From Odoribacteraceae bacterium (lineage in GTDB: Bacteria; Bacteroidota; Bacteroidia; Bacteroidales; Marinifilaceae): a stretch of DNA of 36,085 nt. The position numbers and the translations under genes were made by a program. The DNA lies in contig JAITJA010000034.1 of the NCBI GenBank assembly GCA_031279175.1, positions 1 to 36,085 of the forward strand, given 5' to 3'. This document shows, piece after piece, positions 18,101 through 28,433 of the stretch; position 1 is the first letter of the stretch, and each line of letters opens with the position of its first letter. Below the pieces are notes generated by a model, which made no database searches, was not told the origin of the DNA, and worked only from the letters and a program-made list of their open reading frames with translations.

Positions 18101-19990
18101 TTAATAACCGGTGTTCTGCACCAGGTTCTCGTTCACGTTGATGTAGGAGAGACGGATGGGAACCAGGTAGTGACGTTTGTCGAAGATGTACGGGAATACC
18201 GTGAGCTGGGTCTCCTTGTAGAATTCGGCGTTGGTTTTTCCCTCGTCGTTTAATCCCCACACTCCGTTCCTGTCGTTGGCGAACCATTCTTCAGCCTTTC
18301 TCCAGCGGCGAAGGTCAAAGTACCATTGCGACTCGAAGGCCAGCTCGACCATCCGCTCGCGACGTATCGCGTTGACGAGCGCCTCGCCGCTCTTGCCGGT
18401 GAAGTAGTTCATGGTGAGGCCGGCGCGGGCACGTACCTTGCTAAGGTATTCTTGTGCCTTGGCGTCCAGCGATCCCTGGAACTCGGCACATGCCTCGGCG
18501 TATTGCAGGTAGAGGTCGGCCATGCGGATCAGCGGGTAGCAGTATTGCTGGTGGCTGTAGGAGGCGCCGGTGGCTACCCCGTCGGGATCGATGATTTTCT
18601 TGACAGCGTACGCGCTGTAGAGGTGGTCATTTCCCTTGGAGACCATGCCGTTTTTCTCTCCTGCCTTCATCTTGAGCTGGTAGGTGGAGTCGCTGTTGAA
18701 CTCGTACGGTCCCCTGTCGAAACCGATCGCGGCGTAGAAGCGGGCTTCGCGGTTCAGGTGGAGGTTACAAGTTTCGGCGCCAGGAGGCACGGTCATGCGC
18801 CCTGCCTCGTTCCAGGTATATCCCAGGTCCGGATCTTCCTCTGGCGGTAGTCCGTTCTTGGTGTAGAAGATCTTGGCGGTGGTGAGCGACGCTCCCAGGC
18901 CACCCACGGGGTCACTTCCGGAGAGCCGCGAGTCAATTCCCTTGATGATCGCGTGCCGCTGCGGGCTGTTCCCGTTGTTTTCGCTCCGTGTGTTTGCCCA
19001 GATGATCTCCTTGTTCCAGTCGTCCACGAGCACCATGCGGCAACTCAGGTAGTTCGCGCGGAAGTCTTTCGTGTAGTGCTTGACGGCCTCTTCCTCGTGG
19101 AACGGGTCAGCCTTGTCGAAATTGTAGATATCGAAGCCCTGGCTTCTGGCAAAGGTGATCGCTGAGTCGATGGCTAACATGGCGCGTTGCCACTTGTTCT
19201 TGTCGCTGGTCTGGCTGATCAGGTGCTCTCCCGTGGTCTTGTCGACGAGGAGGTTGTAGTCCGTGTTCCCGTTGAATAGCGGGCTGGCGGCGTAGAGCAG
19301 CAGTTTTCCTTTCAAGGCCTTGGCGATGGTTTTGGTGGCTCTTCCATACTCCGAACGTAGCGTGCGCGTGTCCGGTAGCAACTCGATTGCCTGGTCGTAC
19401 ATGTTGTTGATCTTGTTGACGCTCTCGTCCAGCGTGAGGCGCGGGAGCTTCGCGTCGGTCTCGTTTTCGACGAAAACGATCGGGCCGTAGCACTGTAACA
19501 ACAAGTGATGGTAGTACGCGATCAGGAACTTTGCCTCTCCTTTCCACTGGTTTTTCAACCGCTCGAAGGTTTCAGGATCAACGTTCGAAGGCTTGGCCTG
19601 GTCGGCGTTGTTCAGGAAGATGTAACACTGGCGAATCCCCTGGTACACGCTCGGCGACGAGTAATTGTAGAAGGAGAAGCCGCCCCACGGGTCCATCATG
19701 GGGTTCGCGGAGTTATGTTGTCCCGCGTTGAAGGCGATGCACCCGAACCATTGCGAGGTCCAGTGGTAGGCGTGTACCAGCTCGTTGGAGGTGGCCAGGC
19801 CGGGCGTTCCGCGGAAGTCGAAGTAGTCGTACTGGTAAGAGTAGCAGGTGTACAGGAAGCCCTCCAGCGTGTTTTCGTTCTTGAAGGCGTCCGACAAAGC
19901 GGGGGTGTCGTCGGGAACGATGTCGAGGAAATCGCACGACGTTAACAGTACCCCGGCGAACAGGCTGAGTAGGATATTTCTCATTTTCAT
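18101..19990 (-). CDS. SusD/RagB-like nutrient-binding outer-membrane lipoprotein
   Basis: Lipobox LLTSC-DFLDIVPDD; typical C-terminal SusD signature PLIRMADLYLQYAEACAE...AIRRERMVELAFESQWYFDLRRW. Confidence 0.95.
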   Translation of the reverse strand: MKMRNILLSLFAGVLLTSCDFLDIVPDDTPALSDAFKNENTLEGFLYTCYSYQYDYFDFRGTPGLATSNELVHAYHWTSQWFGCIAFNAGQHNSANPMMDPWGGFSFYNYSSPSVYQGIRQCYIFLNNADQAKPSNVDPETFERLKNQWKGEAKFLIAYYHHLLLQCYGPIVFVENETDAKLPRLTLDESVNKINNMYDQAIELLPDTRTLRSEYGRATKTIAKALKGKLLLYAASPLFNGNTDYNLLVDKTTGEHLISQTSDKNKWQRAMLAIDSAITFARSQGFDIYNFDKADPFHEEEAVKHYTKDFRANYLSCRMVLVDDWNKEIIWANTRSENNGNSPQRHAIIKGIDSRLSGSDPVGGLGASLTTAKIFYTKNGLPPEEDPDLGYTWNEAGRMTVPPGAETCNLHLNREARFYAAIGFDRGPYEFNSDSTYQLKMKAGEKNGMVSKGNDHLYSAYAVKKIIDPDGVATGASYSHQQYCYPLIRMADLYLQYAEACAEFQGSLDAKAQEYLSKVRARAGLTMNYFTGKSGEALVNAIRRERMVELAFESQWYFDLRRWRKAEEWFANDRNGVWGLNDEGKTNAEFYKETQLTVFPYIFDKRHYLVPIRLSYINVNENLVQNTGY

Positions 19991-20008
19991 ATTCTCTTGT
20001 GTTATTCG

Positions 20009-23000
20009 TTAAAATGTCAGTTGAAGACCGAGCGAAACCGTGCGTGACGGGGGGTAAGCAAGACCGCGTCCACCACCTACCTCGGGATCCCAATGCTTGA
20101 ATTTGCTAAACGTGACGAGGTTTCTCCCGGCCAGGTAGAGCCGCGCGCGCTCGTAGGTGTATCCTACCTCGGCATCTTTGAGCCGCACGAAGGAGGCGTC
20201 GCGTAACCAGTAGCTGGAGTTCTCGAAGTTGTTGTGAGAGGCCAGGCCCGAGACAAGACGAGGATAAGCAGCGTTGGTGTTCGGGTTGCTTTCCGACCAG
20301 TAGTCGTCGGCAATGAACTGGTAGAGCTGCGTGTACATCGCGCCAAACGGGTGCATTCCGGACATCATCAAACTGGTCTTGGCCGCTCCCTGGAAGAAGA
20401 TGGAGGCGTCAAAGCCCTTGTAGGAAGCCGACGCTCCAATACCGTACACGATTTGCGGGGTCGTGGGATCGCCGAGCTGTGTCATGTCGTTTCCGTCCAG
20501 TGAATTGTCCTGGTTCAGGTCAAGGTACTTGATGTCCCCGGGTTGGACGTTGTAGATGCTGCTGGGAAGGCTCGCCTTCAGCGTGTAGTTGCCCTGTCCG
20601 TCCACGTCAAAGTCGTCGTAGGAGTAAAGTCCGTTGGCAACGTATCCCTTGGAACGGTTTAACGGCTTGCCGAGGTCGGACTGGTGACGGTTGTACTCGT
20701 CATAAGTCGGCTCGTCGCGATCGACTAACGTGTTCTTGGCGTAGGTGAAGGTACCGCGAACGGAGAGTATCAGCTCGTTGTTCAGGAACGCCTTGTTGTA
20801 ATCGACGGAGATGTCAAAGCCTTCGTTCTTTACCTTTCCGATGTTGGCGTACGGGATGTTACCCACGATGCCGGACTCGGTCGGGATGGTGCGATATTGC
20901 ATGAAGATGCCATCGCGGTCCTCCCTGTATAGGTCAGCCGTGATGGAAAGCGCGCGGAATAACTCCAGGTCAAAGCCCAGGTTTATCTTTACTCCTTCTT
21001 CCCAGCTAGCGCCGGAAGCACCGAACTTCGTGATGGAGGCCCCTGACTTGCTGACGCGAGCGTCCACGGACCCGAACTGGTAGCTACGTCCCGAGAGATT
21101 TACTTCCGTCAGGTAGGGGAATCTCGAACCGGAGATGCTGGAGTTTCCCACGATACCGTAGGAGGCGCGCAATTTCAGGTTGTTGATGATGTGCTCGATC
21201 GGCGTCCAGAAGTTTTCACGGGAGATGTTGTATCCCACGGCGAACGCGGGGAATGTGCCGAAACGCTTGCCTTCTTCAAAGTTCTCGGAACCGGTGTACC
21301 CGATGTTGACCTCGGCCAGGTATTTCCCGTCGTACCCGTAGGTGACGCGTCCGGATACGCCCTGGTAGCGCGTGGGTAAGGCGTCGCGGAAGTTGCCGGG
21401 GGCGTTGTTGTGGTAATCCCTCTGGAGGTATACCACCAGGGCGCTGATGTCATGCGCGTCAAACGTGCGGGCGTAATCCGCGCTGAATTGCATGGTCATT
21501 AACCTGTCGCCCGAAGCGGACGTGGCGGTGTTTAACGCTGTTCTCCCGGGGTTAAGGTTGCTCGAGAGGATGTCAACCGAGTAGGTCGCGTCGGGATTGG
21601 CCGCGAGTTTGTCGGGGTCAACCTCGTAGAAGGTCGGCTGGAACTCGCGGGTGATCGTGGTCGAGGACCAGTTCTTGAAAGAGACAAGTCCCTTGACGGT
21701 GAGTCCGGGAGTCAAGAAGCCCAGGTCTTGTGCCACGTCGAAGGACGCGATGCTCGTGTTCGTGTTGCGCTCGCTGTACCCGCGAACCATCTCCGCGTAC
21801 GGGTTGTGGTAGAGAGGCGTGTTGCCGTCCATAGGATGCGGTCCGCCGTATTTGTTACCGAAACGAACGCGGTCGCCATCCATGTCAGGATAATAGGCAG
21901 GGAAAAGCACGCCCGGGGAGTCGAATAACTCGCTGTAGATGCTCGACGACGACGCGTACGAACCACCGTAGTTTAGTATTTGCGAGTTGAGGCGCACGGC
22001 GGTCTTGGTCGTCGGCGTCACGTCTGCCACGATGTTCCCCTGGATGGAGTAACGTTGCTGGCGGATGTTGTTGTTGAACTTGTTCTGCGGGTCGCTACGC
22101 AACATACCGTCGTCGTTGTTGAACGTGGCATTGAGGAAGTAGGTCACTTTCGATCCACCACCCGTCACGTTCAGGTTGACTGTCTGGTTGTAGGAAGCGT
22201 CCTTGAAGAGCACCTTCTGCCAGTCCACGTTCGGGTAGAGCAACGGGTCGGCGCCCGCGGCGGTGTGATCGATCTTGCTCTGGCTAAAAGGTAGGTTTTC
22301 AAGCGGTGTGCTCGGGGAACGCGTCAGTACGGCCTCGTTGAACATTCGCATGTATTCTACCCCGTCAGCCAAATCCACGATCTGCGTGGGCTGTGACATC
22401 TGTCCCTCGACGCGGATGTTGACTTTCGCTCTCTCGTCGGTTTTCCCCTGGCGCGTGGTTACCAGCATGACGCCGCTCGCGCCTCTCGAACCGTAGAGTG
22501 CCGTTGCCGCCGCGTCCTTCAGGATGGAGAAGTTTTCGATGACCTCGGGAGGTAACGCGTTCAGGTCTCCCGTGCTGACTTCCACCCCGTCGATGAAGAT
22601 CAAGGGCGTGGAACCACCACCAAACGTGGAGATACCGCGAATCCAGAAGCTCGCCCCGTCAGCTCCAGGCTCGCCGGAACGCTGCACGGAGATCACGCCG
22701 GCCAGTTTGCCCGCGAAGGCCGAGCTCAAGGTGCTCGACGGTACGCGTAACTCGCTCGGGTTGATAGATTGTATGGCGCCGACCACGCTCGCCTTTTTCT
22801 GTTTGCCGAAGCCGACCACGACAACCTCTTCTAACATTTTTTCGTCGATAACCAGGCGTATAACCAGGCTGTTGGTGTTCCGGACAGGCAGTTCCACGGA
22901 GAGGTATCCGATGTATGACACGACGATCACTGCACCCCTGGGTACTAGTAACGAGAAGTTACCGTTCGCGTCGGTTATCGTTCCCACGCCAAGTTGGTCT

Positions 23001-23431
23001 TTTAACCGGATGTTGACGCCCGGTATGCTTACGCCGTTTTCATCGAGTACTTGCCCGTTCGCTCTTATCCGGTTATCCTCTTGTTGTTGCTCGCGGGGGC
23101 TGGTCACGATTACTTGCCGGTCGTTGATGATATGTTCAATACCGGTCGTCGAGGATAACTCTTTCAGGATGTCTTCCATGCTTCTCCCGTCCAGGTTGAC
23201 GGTAACCGTCTTCTCCAACTCGGATAAGAGGGTTTTCGAATACATGATGACAAGGTTGCTGTTCTGTTCAATGTAATTGAACACGTCTCTCACCGTTTGC
23301 ACGGCTTGCTCTTCATTTGCCACGCGAATGTCCGCGGCATGAAGAGGCTCTATTAAGAGAAAACTACTGATTAATAGATAAAGAGATATAAAGTATCCCT
23401 TCTTCTGTCGAAAAGTCACGTTTTTTTTCAT
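20009..23431 (-). CDS. SusC/RagA-like TonB-dependent transporter with N-terminal STN domain
   Basis: STN-like ILKELSSTTGIEHIINDRQVIV; carboxypeptidase-D-like domain; EVVVVGFGKQKKASVVGAIQSI; plug FSILKDAAATALYGSRGASGVMLVTTRQGK. Confidence 0.96.
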   Translation of the reverse strand: MKKNVTFRQKKGYFISLYLLISSFLLIEPLHAADIRVANEEQAVQTVRDVFNYIEQNSNLVIMYSKTLLSELEKTVTVNLDGRSMEDILKELSSTTGIEHIINDRQVIVTSPREQQQEDNRIRANGQVLDENGVSIPGVNIRLKDQLGVGTITDANGNFSLLVPRGAVIVVSYIGYLSVELPVRNTNSLVIRLVIDEKMLEEVVVVGFGKQKKASVVGAIQSINPSELRVPSSTLSSAFAGKLAGVISVQRSGEPGADGASFWIRGISTFGGGSTPLIFIDGVEVSTGDLNALPPEVIENFSILKDAAATALYGSRGASGVMLVTTRQGKTDERAKVNIRVEGQMSQPTQIVDLADGVEYMRMFNEAVLTRSPSTPLENLPFSQSKIDHTAAGADPLLYPNVDWQKVLFKDASYNQTVNLNVTGGGSKVTYFLNATFNNDDGMLRSDPQNKFNNNIRQQRYSIQGNIVADVTPTTKTAVRLNSQILNYGGSYASSSSIYSELFDSPGVLFPAYYPDMDGDRVRFGNKYGGPHPMDGNTPLYHNPYAEMVRGYSERNTNTSIASFDVAQDLGFLTPGLTVKGLVSFKNWSSTTITREFQPTFYEVDPDKLAANPDATYSVDILSSNLNPGRTALNTATSASGDRLMTMQFSADYARTFDAHDISALVVYLQRDYHNNAPGNFRDALPTRYQGVSGRVTYGYDGKYLAEVNIGYTGSENFEEGKRFGTFPAFAVGYNISRENFWTPIEHIINNLKLRASYGIVGNSSISGSRFPYLTEVNLSGRSYQFGSVDARVSKSGASITKFGASGASWEEGVKINLGFDLELFRALSITADLYREDRDGIFMQYRTIPTESGIVGNIPYANIGKVKNEGFDISVDYNKAFLNNELILSVRGTFTYAKNTLVDRDEPTYDEYNRHQSDLGKPLNRSKGYVANGLYSYDDFDVDGQGNYTLKASLPSSIYNVQPGDIKYLDLNQDNSLDGNDMTQLGDPTTPQIVYGIGASASYKGFDASIFFQGAAKTSLMMSGMHPFGAMYTQLYQFIADDYWSESNPNTNAAYPRLVSGLASHNNFENSSYWLRDASFVRLKDAEVGYTYERARLYLAGRNLVTFSKFKHWDPEVGGGRGLAYPPSRTVSLGLQLTF

Positions 23432-23578
23432 ACTCTCGTGCTGATTTTTGTTATTAACATTTGATGTTTAAATGGAAATTACTTGCTGGCGGACGGTACT
23501 CGCGGTATAGTCCGACTTTCTTCTTTAACTACGTTTTCTTCATATCTGTGCTTTTTTAGGTTGATACTTGTTTTATGT

Positions 23579-24757
23579 TTATCTCGTCGAGATCATATTC
23601 TCGTTTTCATTTAAGGACAATGCCTGCCTGATGGATCCCAGTACTTTGTGTAGGTCGTCGTTCAAGAATAACTTGCCATAGACAGGTTCGTCATCAAGGG
23701 ACGGATCGTGGTAAACGGGCTGTCCGTAATACTCGACCAGGTGCAGGAGTACCTCTTTCAGCGATTTGCCATTTAATATCCACACGCCGTTCACCCACGC
23801 GATGTAATCGCCCGCGTTTACTGTTTCTTTTTTCAAGATGCCGGTTTCGTCCATTTCCACCCGTTCGTTCGGCTGTACCTTCACGCATCGTTCCTGGAGG
23901 TCTGTTACCTCTACCGCTCCTTCTACCAGCACAACCGACGCCTCCGAATGTTCCTTGTACGCGGTCACGTTGAACGAGGTGCCGAGCACTTGCACGTCGA
24001 AGGTGGGCGTGCTCGCGATAAAAGGTCTCGTTTCGTCGCGGGAAACTTGCAGGTAGACCTCGCCTTCCACGAAGATTTTTCTTTTCCCCTGGCCGAAGGA
24101 ACGCGGGTAAACTACCTGACTGCCGGAATTTATCCAGATCTGGCTGCTGTCGGCAAGCACGATCATGGAGCGCCTCCCCTTGGGTACGATAATCCGGTTG
24201 TATTCTTCTTCTTCGTTTTTCGTTCCTGCCGGTATTCCGTTTAGTGTCTCGGAATTAACCTGCACGTCTCCTGCTGCCGAATAGGCTATCTTGGAATTGT
24301 TGGCTATTTGTATTTGCTTTTTGCCCGCCACGACAAGTGTTACCTCTTTTATCGTGTCTCCTGAGATGTCCTCTTGCACGTGTTGTTCTGTTCCCAGTGC
24401 GAGATCTTTTTCTTCTCTCGAGAGAAAAAGGAAAATGGAAAGAGTTGCCGCGATAATAATGGCGGCCACCGCACCACGTGTCCTCGCGGACGCGAATAAT
24501 TTCCCGCGAGAAGCGTTTCGCGATTCCCGCGCGTCATGTTCTTTAATTTTTTTCTCGATTTTGTACCACGTGTCTCCTGTACTGCTTTCCGCGGGAAGAC
24601 ATTCGTCCCACAGGAAGAACAGTTTCCGGAGTTCGTCTTCTTCGATCATTTTTGGCGTGAATGCCTGATCTCCAGGATGCGTGAGACGACGATCCAGGTA
24701 GGATGCTAATGACTCGTAATCGTCTTTATTTCCCATTTCACGTGATTTTTTGAACAT
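23579..24757 (-). CDS. FecR-family anti-sigma factor
   Basis: NRIIVPKGRRSMIVLADSSQIWINSGSQVVYPRSFGQGKRKIFVEGEVYLQVSRDETRPFIASTPTFDVQVLGTSFNVTAY, with TM segment GAVAAIIIAATLSIFLFL. Confidence 0.95.
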   Translation of the reverse strand: MFKKSREMGNKDDYESLASYLDRRLTHPGDQAFTPKMIEEDELRKLFFLWDECLPAESSTGDTWYKIEKKIKEHDARESRNASRGKLFASARTRGAVAAIIIAATLSIFLFLSREEKDLALGTEQHVQEDISGDTIKEVTLVVAGKKQIQIANNSKIAYSAAGDVQVNSETLNGIPAGTKNEEEEYNRIIVPKGRRSMIVLADSSQIWINSGSQVVYPRSFGQGKRKIFVEGEVYLQVSRDETRPFIASTPTFDVQVLGTSFNVTAYKEHSEASVVLVEGAVEVTDLQERCVKVQPNERVEMDETGILKKETVNAGDYIAWVNGVWILNGKSLKEVLLHLVEYYGQPVYHDPSLDDEPVYGKLFLNDDLHKVLGSIRQALSLNENENMISTR

Positions 24758-24807
24758 AAAGACGCAATATTTTCGAAGATCTCCTATCTTCGAGCGAGTT
24801 TTTTTAA

Positions 24808-25311
24808 TTATTTTTTCAGGGCTTTCGAGATTAGGCGCAATGAATTAGAGATATGTATGTTGATCGTTTTGATAGAAATACCGAGCATGGTCGCTATCTC
24901 TTTATAAGGTAGCCTTTCTATTTTTGCGAGCACGAAGACTTGTTGACACCTGGAAGGGAGTGTCCCGATAGCGCGGTTGATTCTTTCCATGTTTTCCTGG
25001 CTAATAACCTGTTCGTCGGGAGTCTGCAGGTCGCCGGGCACGAAAAACTCTCCTACCTCGTCCCACGAGACAGTGTTACCTTCATTCTTTTTCTTCCGCA
25101 AGTGAGAGATGGTTTTATTGTGAGCAATCGTGATCAACCATGCTTTCGGGTGAACGATGTCGTCTATTTTCTCCCTGTTTTGCCAGACCTCGAGGAACAC
25201 GTCACTTACGATTTCCTCCGCTTCTTCCCTCGAGAGCAGAAAGCCTCGGACATAGTAAAGTAGGTTGTCCGAATAAAGCTTGACAAAATGCTTAAAAGAG
25301 TGTTGATCCAT
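24808..25311 (-). CDS. ECF-type RNA polymerase sigma factor
   Basis: 167 aa; EEAEEIVSDVFLEVWQNRE region 2 and LPSRCQQVFVLAKIERLPYKEIATMLGISIKTINIHISNSL region 4. Confidence 0.95.
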   Translation of the reverse strand: MDQHSFKHFVKLYSDNLLYYVRGFLLSREEAEEIVSDVFLEVWQNREKIDDIVHPKAWLITIAHNKTISHLRKKKNEGNTVSWDEVGEFFVPGDLQTPDEQVISQENMERINRAIGTLPSRCQQVFVLAKIERLPYKEIATMLGISIKTINIHISNSLRLISKALKK

Positions 25312-25420
25312 GTCGACGATATAATTCCGAAATTTATTCTACTGCCATTTAAATTCACTAATAACGCGAACGCGATGTCGTGAGTAATGAACTTATAGAG
25401 CCGCCCCTTTTTGTCAACTA

Positions 25421-25428
25421 CAAAGATA
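25421..25428 (-). promoter_or_regulatory. Putative Bacteroidetes -7 box TATCTTTG upstream of the ECF sigma gene
   Basis: Plus-strand CAAAGATA = minus TATCTTTG, matches TAnnTTTG. Confidence 0.5.
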
Positions 25429-25642
25429 GTGTTTTTCGGATGAAAGAATGGACGTGCATTAAAAAAAATTAGACGAACAGACGACCACTCCTTAAAATAT
25501 TCATCATGGGAGGCGGCAAGCAATGAAATATTTGGGGAAACAAAACAAAGGGGGGCGCTATAGAATGAGACGTGACGAACGCGATTCGTGCAATCCGATA
25601 CCACCTCGCAAGGGGCAACTTGATCTGGCGCGAGAGGCTTTT

Positions 25643-26824
25643 CTACACGGCCTTGTGACAAAGGAGTAGCACCCCTCCTCGTCCGACAAGTGTCGTGGCG
25701 AACAGGTAGACGTCACCGCCTTCTTTGATACCGCTTTTTTCGCGCAGTGCGGCGACGGAGAGAGTGAAATTACGGGCCGTGATGTTGGCTTTCTGGCAGC
25801 GCGCGGCGAGAAGTCGAAGGGCCTTCCCTGAGAAGTCAATGATCTCGTCCACGGCGAAGATCCTACCGGGGAAGGCGGGAAGAAGGTGGTCAGAGGTGTA
25901 GAGGTTGCCGCGCGAGTGTAGTTTCTCGAGATCGAGGCGAGTGGCGACGGTCTTGAACGCACCTGCTTTCAGGAGTGCGCTATTCGGTTCGTAGAGGTAG
26001 GCGCGCATGGCAGTGGCTTGCGTGGCAGTGGCTTCCAGCTCCTCCTGTCGGGTAAAGGAGAAGTGCTGCTCCCCACCGGTCGTGATGTTGACTGCGTGGA
26101 GCGTGGCCTGCTCGGGACGGTATTCCCTGCCCAGGAGGAGGAGTACCTCTTTGCACTCGTTTTTCACGGCAAGGACGTGGATCTCCTCGCATTCCGGGAA
26201 GAGGTGGAGCGTCTCGGTGATGTCGAGCATCGGGGAGCATTTCACGATGACGCGGCGGGAGCGTTCCAGTAGCAGCGGTTTCAACTGGAGTACGTCCGGC
26301 TCGCAATCGGCGAGGGCAAAGACTCGTTTGTTTTCCCTTGTCCTGCGGGAAGGGTCTATATAAAAGGTGTCGGCCGTGATTGATCCTGCCGCGTTGGCCG
26401 CGTCCTCGTGGAGCACGCGGGTGTTTGCGGCGTTCAGTACCGCGAAGTTTTCTTGCGCGGCGCGACAACAGGTGGGGTCTCGTTCGACATAGATAACTTC
26501 CCGTGCCGCCCTAGAGAGATAATAGGCGTCAACACCGAGTCCCCCTGTTAGGTCGCAGGCGGTTTCCCCGGCAATAAGGCGCTGTTTGTAAATGGCGGTG
26601 ATTTCCGATGAGGATTGTTCAACGGCGAGGCGGGAGGGGTAGACAAGCCGTCGTTCCGCGTGCCATGTCGGGATCTTTTCCTGCGCCGCCTGTCGGGCAA
26701 TGATCTGCTCGACAACGAAGGGGATGTCCACGCCGGGATATTTTCCAGCGGATAGGAGCAGGCGATCCGTCGCGTCTTGTTCGTGCGAGTGGATAAATTC
26801 GATTAAGCCGGGAGTCAATAGCAT
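25643..26824 (-). CDS. Class I SAM-dependent methyltransferase, THUMP-like
   Basis: MLLTPGLIEFIHSHEQDATDRLLLSAGKY; SAM motif ACDLTGGLGVDAYYLSR; YIDPSRR; start at 26824 because the longer ORF runs into the tRNA. Confidence 0.78.
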   Translation of the reverse strand: MLLTPGLIEFIHSHEQDATDRLLLSAGKYPGVDIPFVVEQIIARQAAQEKIPTWHAERRLVYPSRLAVEQSSSEITAIYKQRLIAGETACDLTGGLGVDAYYLSRAAREVIYVERDPTCCRAAQENFAVLNAANTRVLHEDAANAAGSITADTFYIDPSRRTRENKRVFALADCEPDVLQLKPLLLERSRRVIVKCSPMLDITETLHLFPECEEIHVLAVKNECKEVLLLLGREYRPEQATLHAVNITTGGEQHFSFTRQEELEATATQATAMRAYLYEPNSALLKAGAFKTVATRLDLEKLHSRGNLYTSDHLLPAFPGRIFAVDEIIDFSGKALRLLAARCQKANITARNFTLSVAALREKSGIKEGGDVYLFATTLVGRGGVLLLCHKAV

Positions 26825-26832
26825 GTTAATGG

Positions 26833-26868
26833 TATAAAAAAAGGCAACCACTCTCGTGAAGTGGTCGT
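26833..26868 (-). terminator. Terminator downstream of tRNA-Cys
   Basis: Minus strand reads ACCACTTCACGAGAGTGGTTGCCTTTTTTT: hairpin then T-run. Confidence 0.7.
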
Positions 26869-26874
26869 CTCTTG

Positions 26875-26945
26875 AGGTCGGTAGCAGAATCGAACTGCTG
26901 TACACGGTTTTGCAGACCGTTGCCTAACCGCTCGGCCAACCGACC
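26875..26945 (-). tRNA. tRNA-Cys (anticodon GCA)
   Basis: Minus strand GGTCGGTTGGCCGAGCGGTTAGGCAACGGTCTGCAAAACCGTGTACAGCAGTTCGATTCTGCTACCGACCT: acceptor GGTCGGT/ACCGACC, anticodon stem-loop CGGTCTGCAAAACCG, T-loop TTCGATT, discriminator U. Confidence 0.93.
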
Positions 26946-27007
26946 CTGTCGCGATTTTGCAGGGCAAAAATAGATGGATTATTCTATACGTGCAAGAATC
27001 TCCCGGA

Positions 27008-27376
27008 TTATTTTGAGAGGGTGACGCTGGTAGCGGCAACCTTTCCTCCCAGCGGGGGGTTGAGCTTGGATACTTTGACGGTCGCGCGGAGGAGTTCGGG
27101 GAAGGTGTCGTGGAGGGCCTCGAGGACGCGCCGGGCGACATGCTCCAGCAGGCGGGAGGGGGTTTTCATCTCTCTGGCGACGATCTCGTACGCGGAGAGA
27201 TAATTCAGCGTATCGTGAATGTTGTCACTGACAGTCGCTTTGTCGCAATTAGTGATTAATGTAACGTGCACTATAAATTTGTTTCCCACGAGGCGTTCCG
27301 TGTCATAACAGCCGTGGTAAGCAAAAAACTCCATTCCTTCCATTTCGATGATTCCTTCCATATCGATGTATTTCAT
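27008..27376 (-). CDS. folB: Dihydroneopterin aldolase
   Basis: MEFFAYHGCYDTERLVGNKFIVHVTL, LNYLSAYEIV, LLEHVARRVLEAL, VKVSKLNPPLGGKV. Confidence 0.93.
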   Translation of the reverse strand: MKYIDMEGIIEMEGMEFFAYHGCYDTERLVGNKFIVHVTLITNCDKATVSDNIHDTLNYLSAYEIVAREMKTPSRLLEHVARRVLEALHDTFPELLRATVKVSKLNPPLGGKVAATSVTLSK

Positions 27377-27449
27377 TTGCCCGCGAAGAAAGGGAATTTT
27401 CCCGACATCGGGAGAGGGAACGCGATGATCCCGGGATAGTCAACGAGAG

Positions 27450-28424
27450 TTATAGTATCATTAACATGGATGCGGTGAGAAGGGCGAGGAGGAGGAGGCG
27501 CCCCACGTAACGTCTCCGGTACGAGGCGAAATAATGCGCGTAGAGATAAGATAGGGGGACGAAGAGTACAAAGAGAAAAGTATGGCCAGGTAGTGGAATA
27601 AGAAGGAACGTGCTTCCCAGGAAGAATGATAATGAAATCATAGCGAGTATCTCGCGGCGCCGTGAGACCGCTTCGTAAAGAGTACGGGTCAACGCGTGGG
27701 TCATCGTCGCGAGAGATACCGCGACGAGTAACGCGATTGCAACCCACTCCAACGGGTGGAAGCGATAATCGGGCCACTCGCCCGCGTGTAAGGCGTTCAT
27801 GATCCTGTCGCGCACCGTCTCCAGGTTGTCGAACAAGAAGAAGTAGGCGACAATGAAGAGAAGCACGGTGACGAACCCGAGGAGTAATGCCATCATGTCT
27901 TTGAGAGTACTCCTGCCGGAGAAAGGCAGGACGAGTATCGCCCATGGTAACAGGAGCGCGAGCTTCGGGCAAAGGAGCACGGTAATGGCGATCAGCAGCC
28001 CGAAATCAAACACGGGAGCGTTGGAGTTAAGGCGCGTGATGATGAGTTGCAGGCGATCGATGGCCAGGGCAACCGGTGCTGCGGCGATCGCGTAGGCGTT
28101 GAGGCCGTGGCGGCAGAAAAGCCCGGCGGAGAGAATAAGATAGATGAACGCCGGCAGCACCGTCGTGCGGGAAAGTTCCCTGTGGCGGTCTGCGATAAAG
28201 AAAAGCAGGTAAGAGAGCAGGAGTAACCACAATGCACCTAACCAGAAAAGCCATTGCGTGTCGTGGTACTTATCGAGGAAGGGGAGGGCTATAATTCCTT
28301 CCTCGCTACACGCGTGGGTGCTCTCCCCGAGGTAGCGATACCCGGCGATAATCCCCGCCAGGATAAAGGGAAGGAGAAAAAGAAGATGAATCCGTTTGGT
28401 CTGGATGATCTGTTCGATGCTCAT
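27450..28424 (-). CDS. Polytopic integral membrane protein of unknown function
   Basis: 324 aa with many hydrophobic helices; starts 10 nt downstream of the purD stop, same strand. Confidence 0.7.
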   Translation of the reverse strand: MSIEQIIQTKRIHLLFLLPFILAGIIAGYRYLGESTHACSEEGIIALPFLDKYHDTQWLFWLGALWLLLLSYLLFFIADRHRELSRTTVLPAFIYLILSAGLFCRHGLNAYAIAAAPVALAIDRLQLIITRLNSNAPVFDFGLLIAITVLLCPKLALLLPWAILVLPFSGRSTLKDMMALLLGFVTVLLFIVAYFFLFDNLETVRDRIMNALHAGEWPDYRFHPLEWVAIALLVAVSLATMTHALTRTLYEAVSRRREILAMISLSFFLGSTFLLIPLPGHTFLFVLFVPLSYLYAHYFASYRRRYVGRLLLLALLTASMLMIL

Positions 28425-28433
28425 CGTGAGGGA

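Noticed and set aside
25312-25642. Possible small gene or ncRNA between the ECF sigma gene and methyltransferase
   Set aside because: Only a promoter-like TATCTTTG was seen; no convincing ORF or structured RNA.
26825-26905. N-terminal extension of the methyltransferase ORF
   Set aside because: Extension runs through the tRNA-Cys and its terminator; start at 26824 (MLLTPG) is better.
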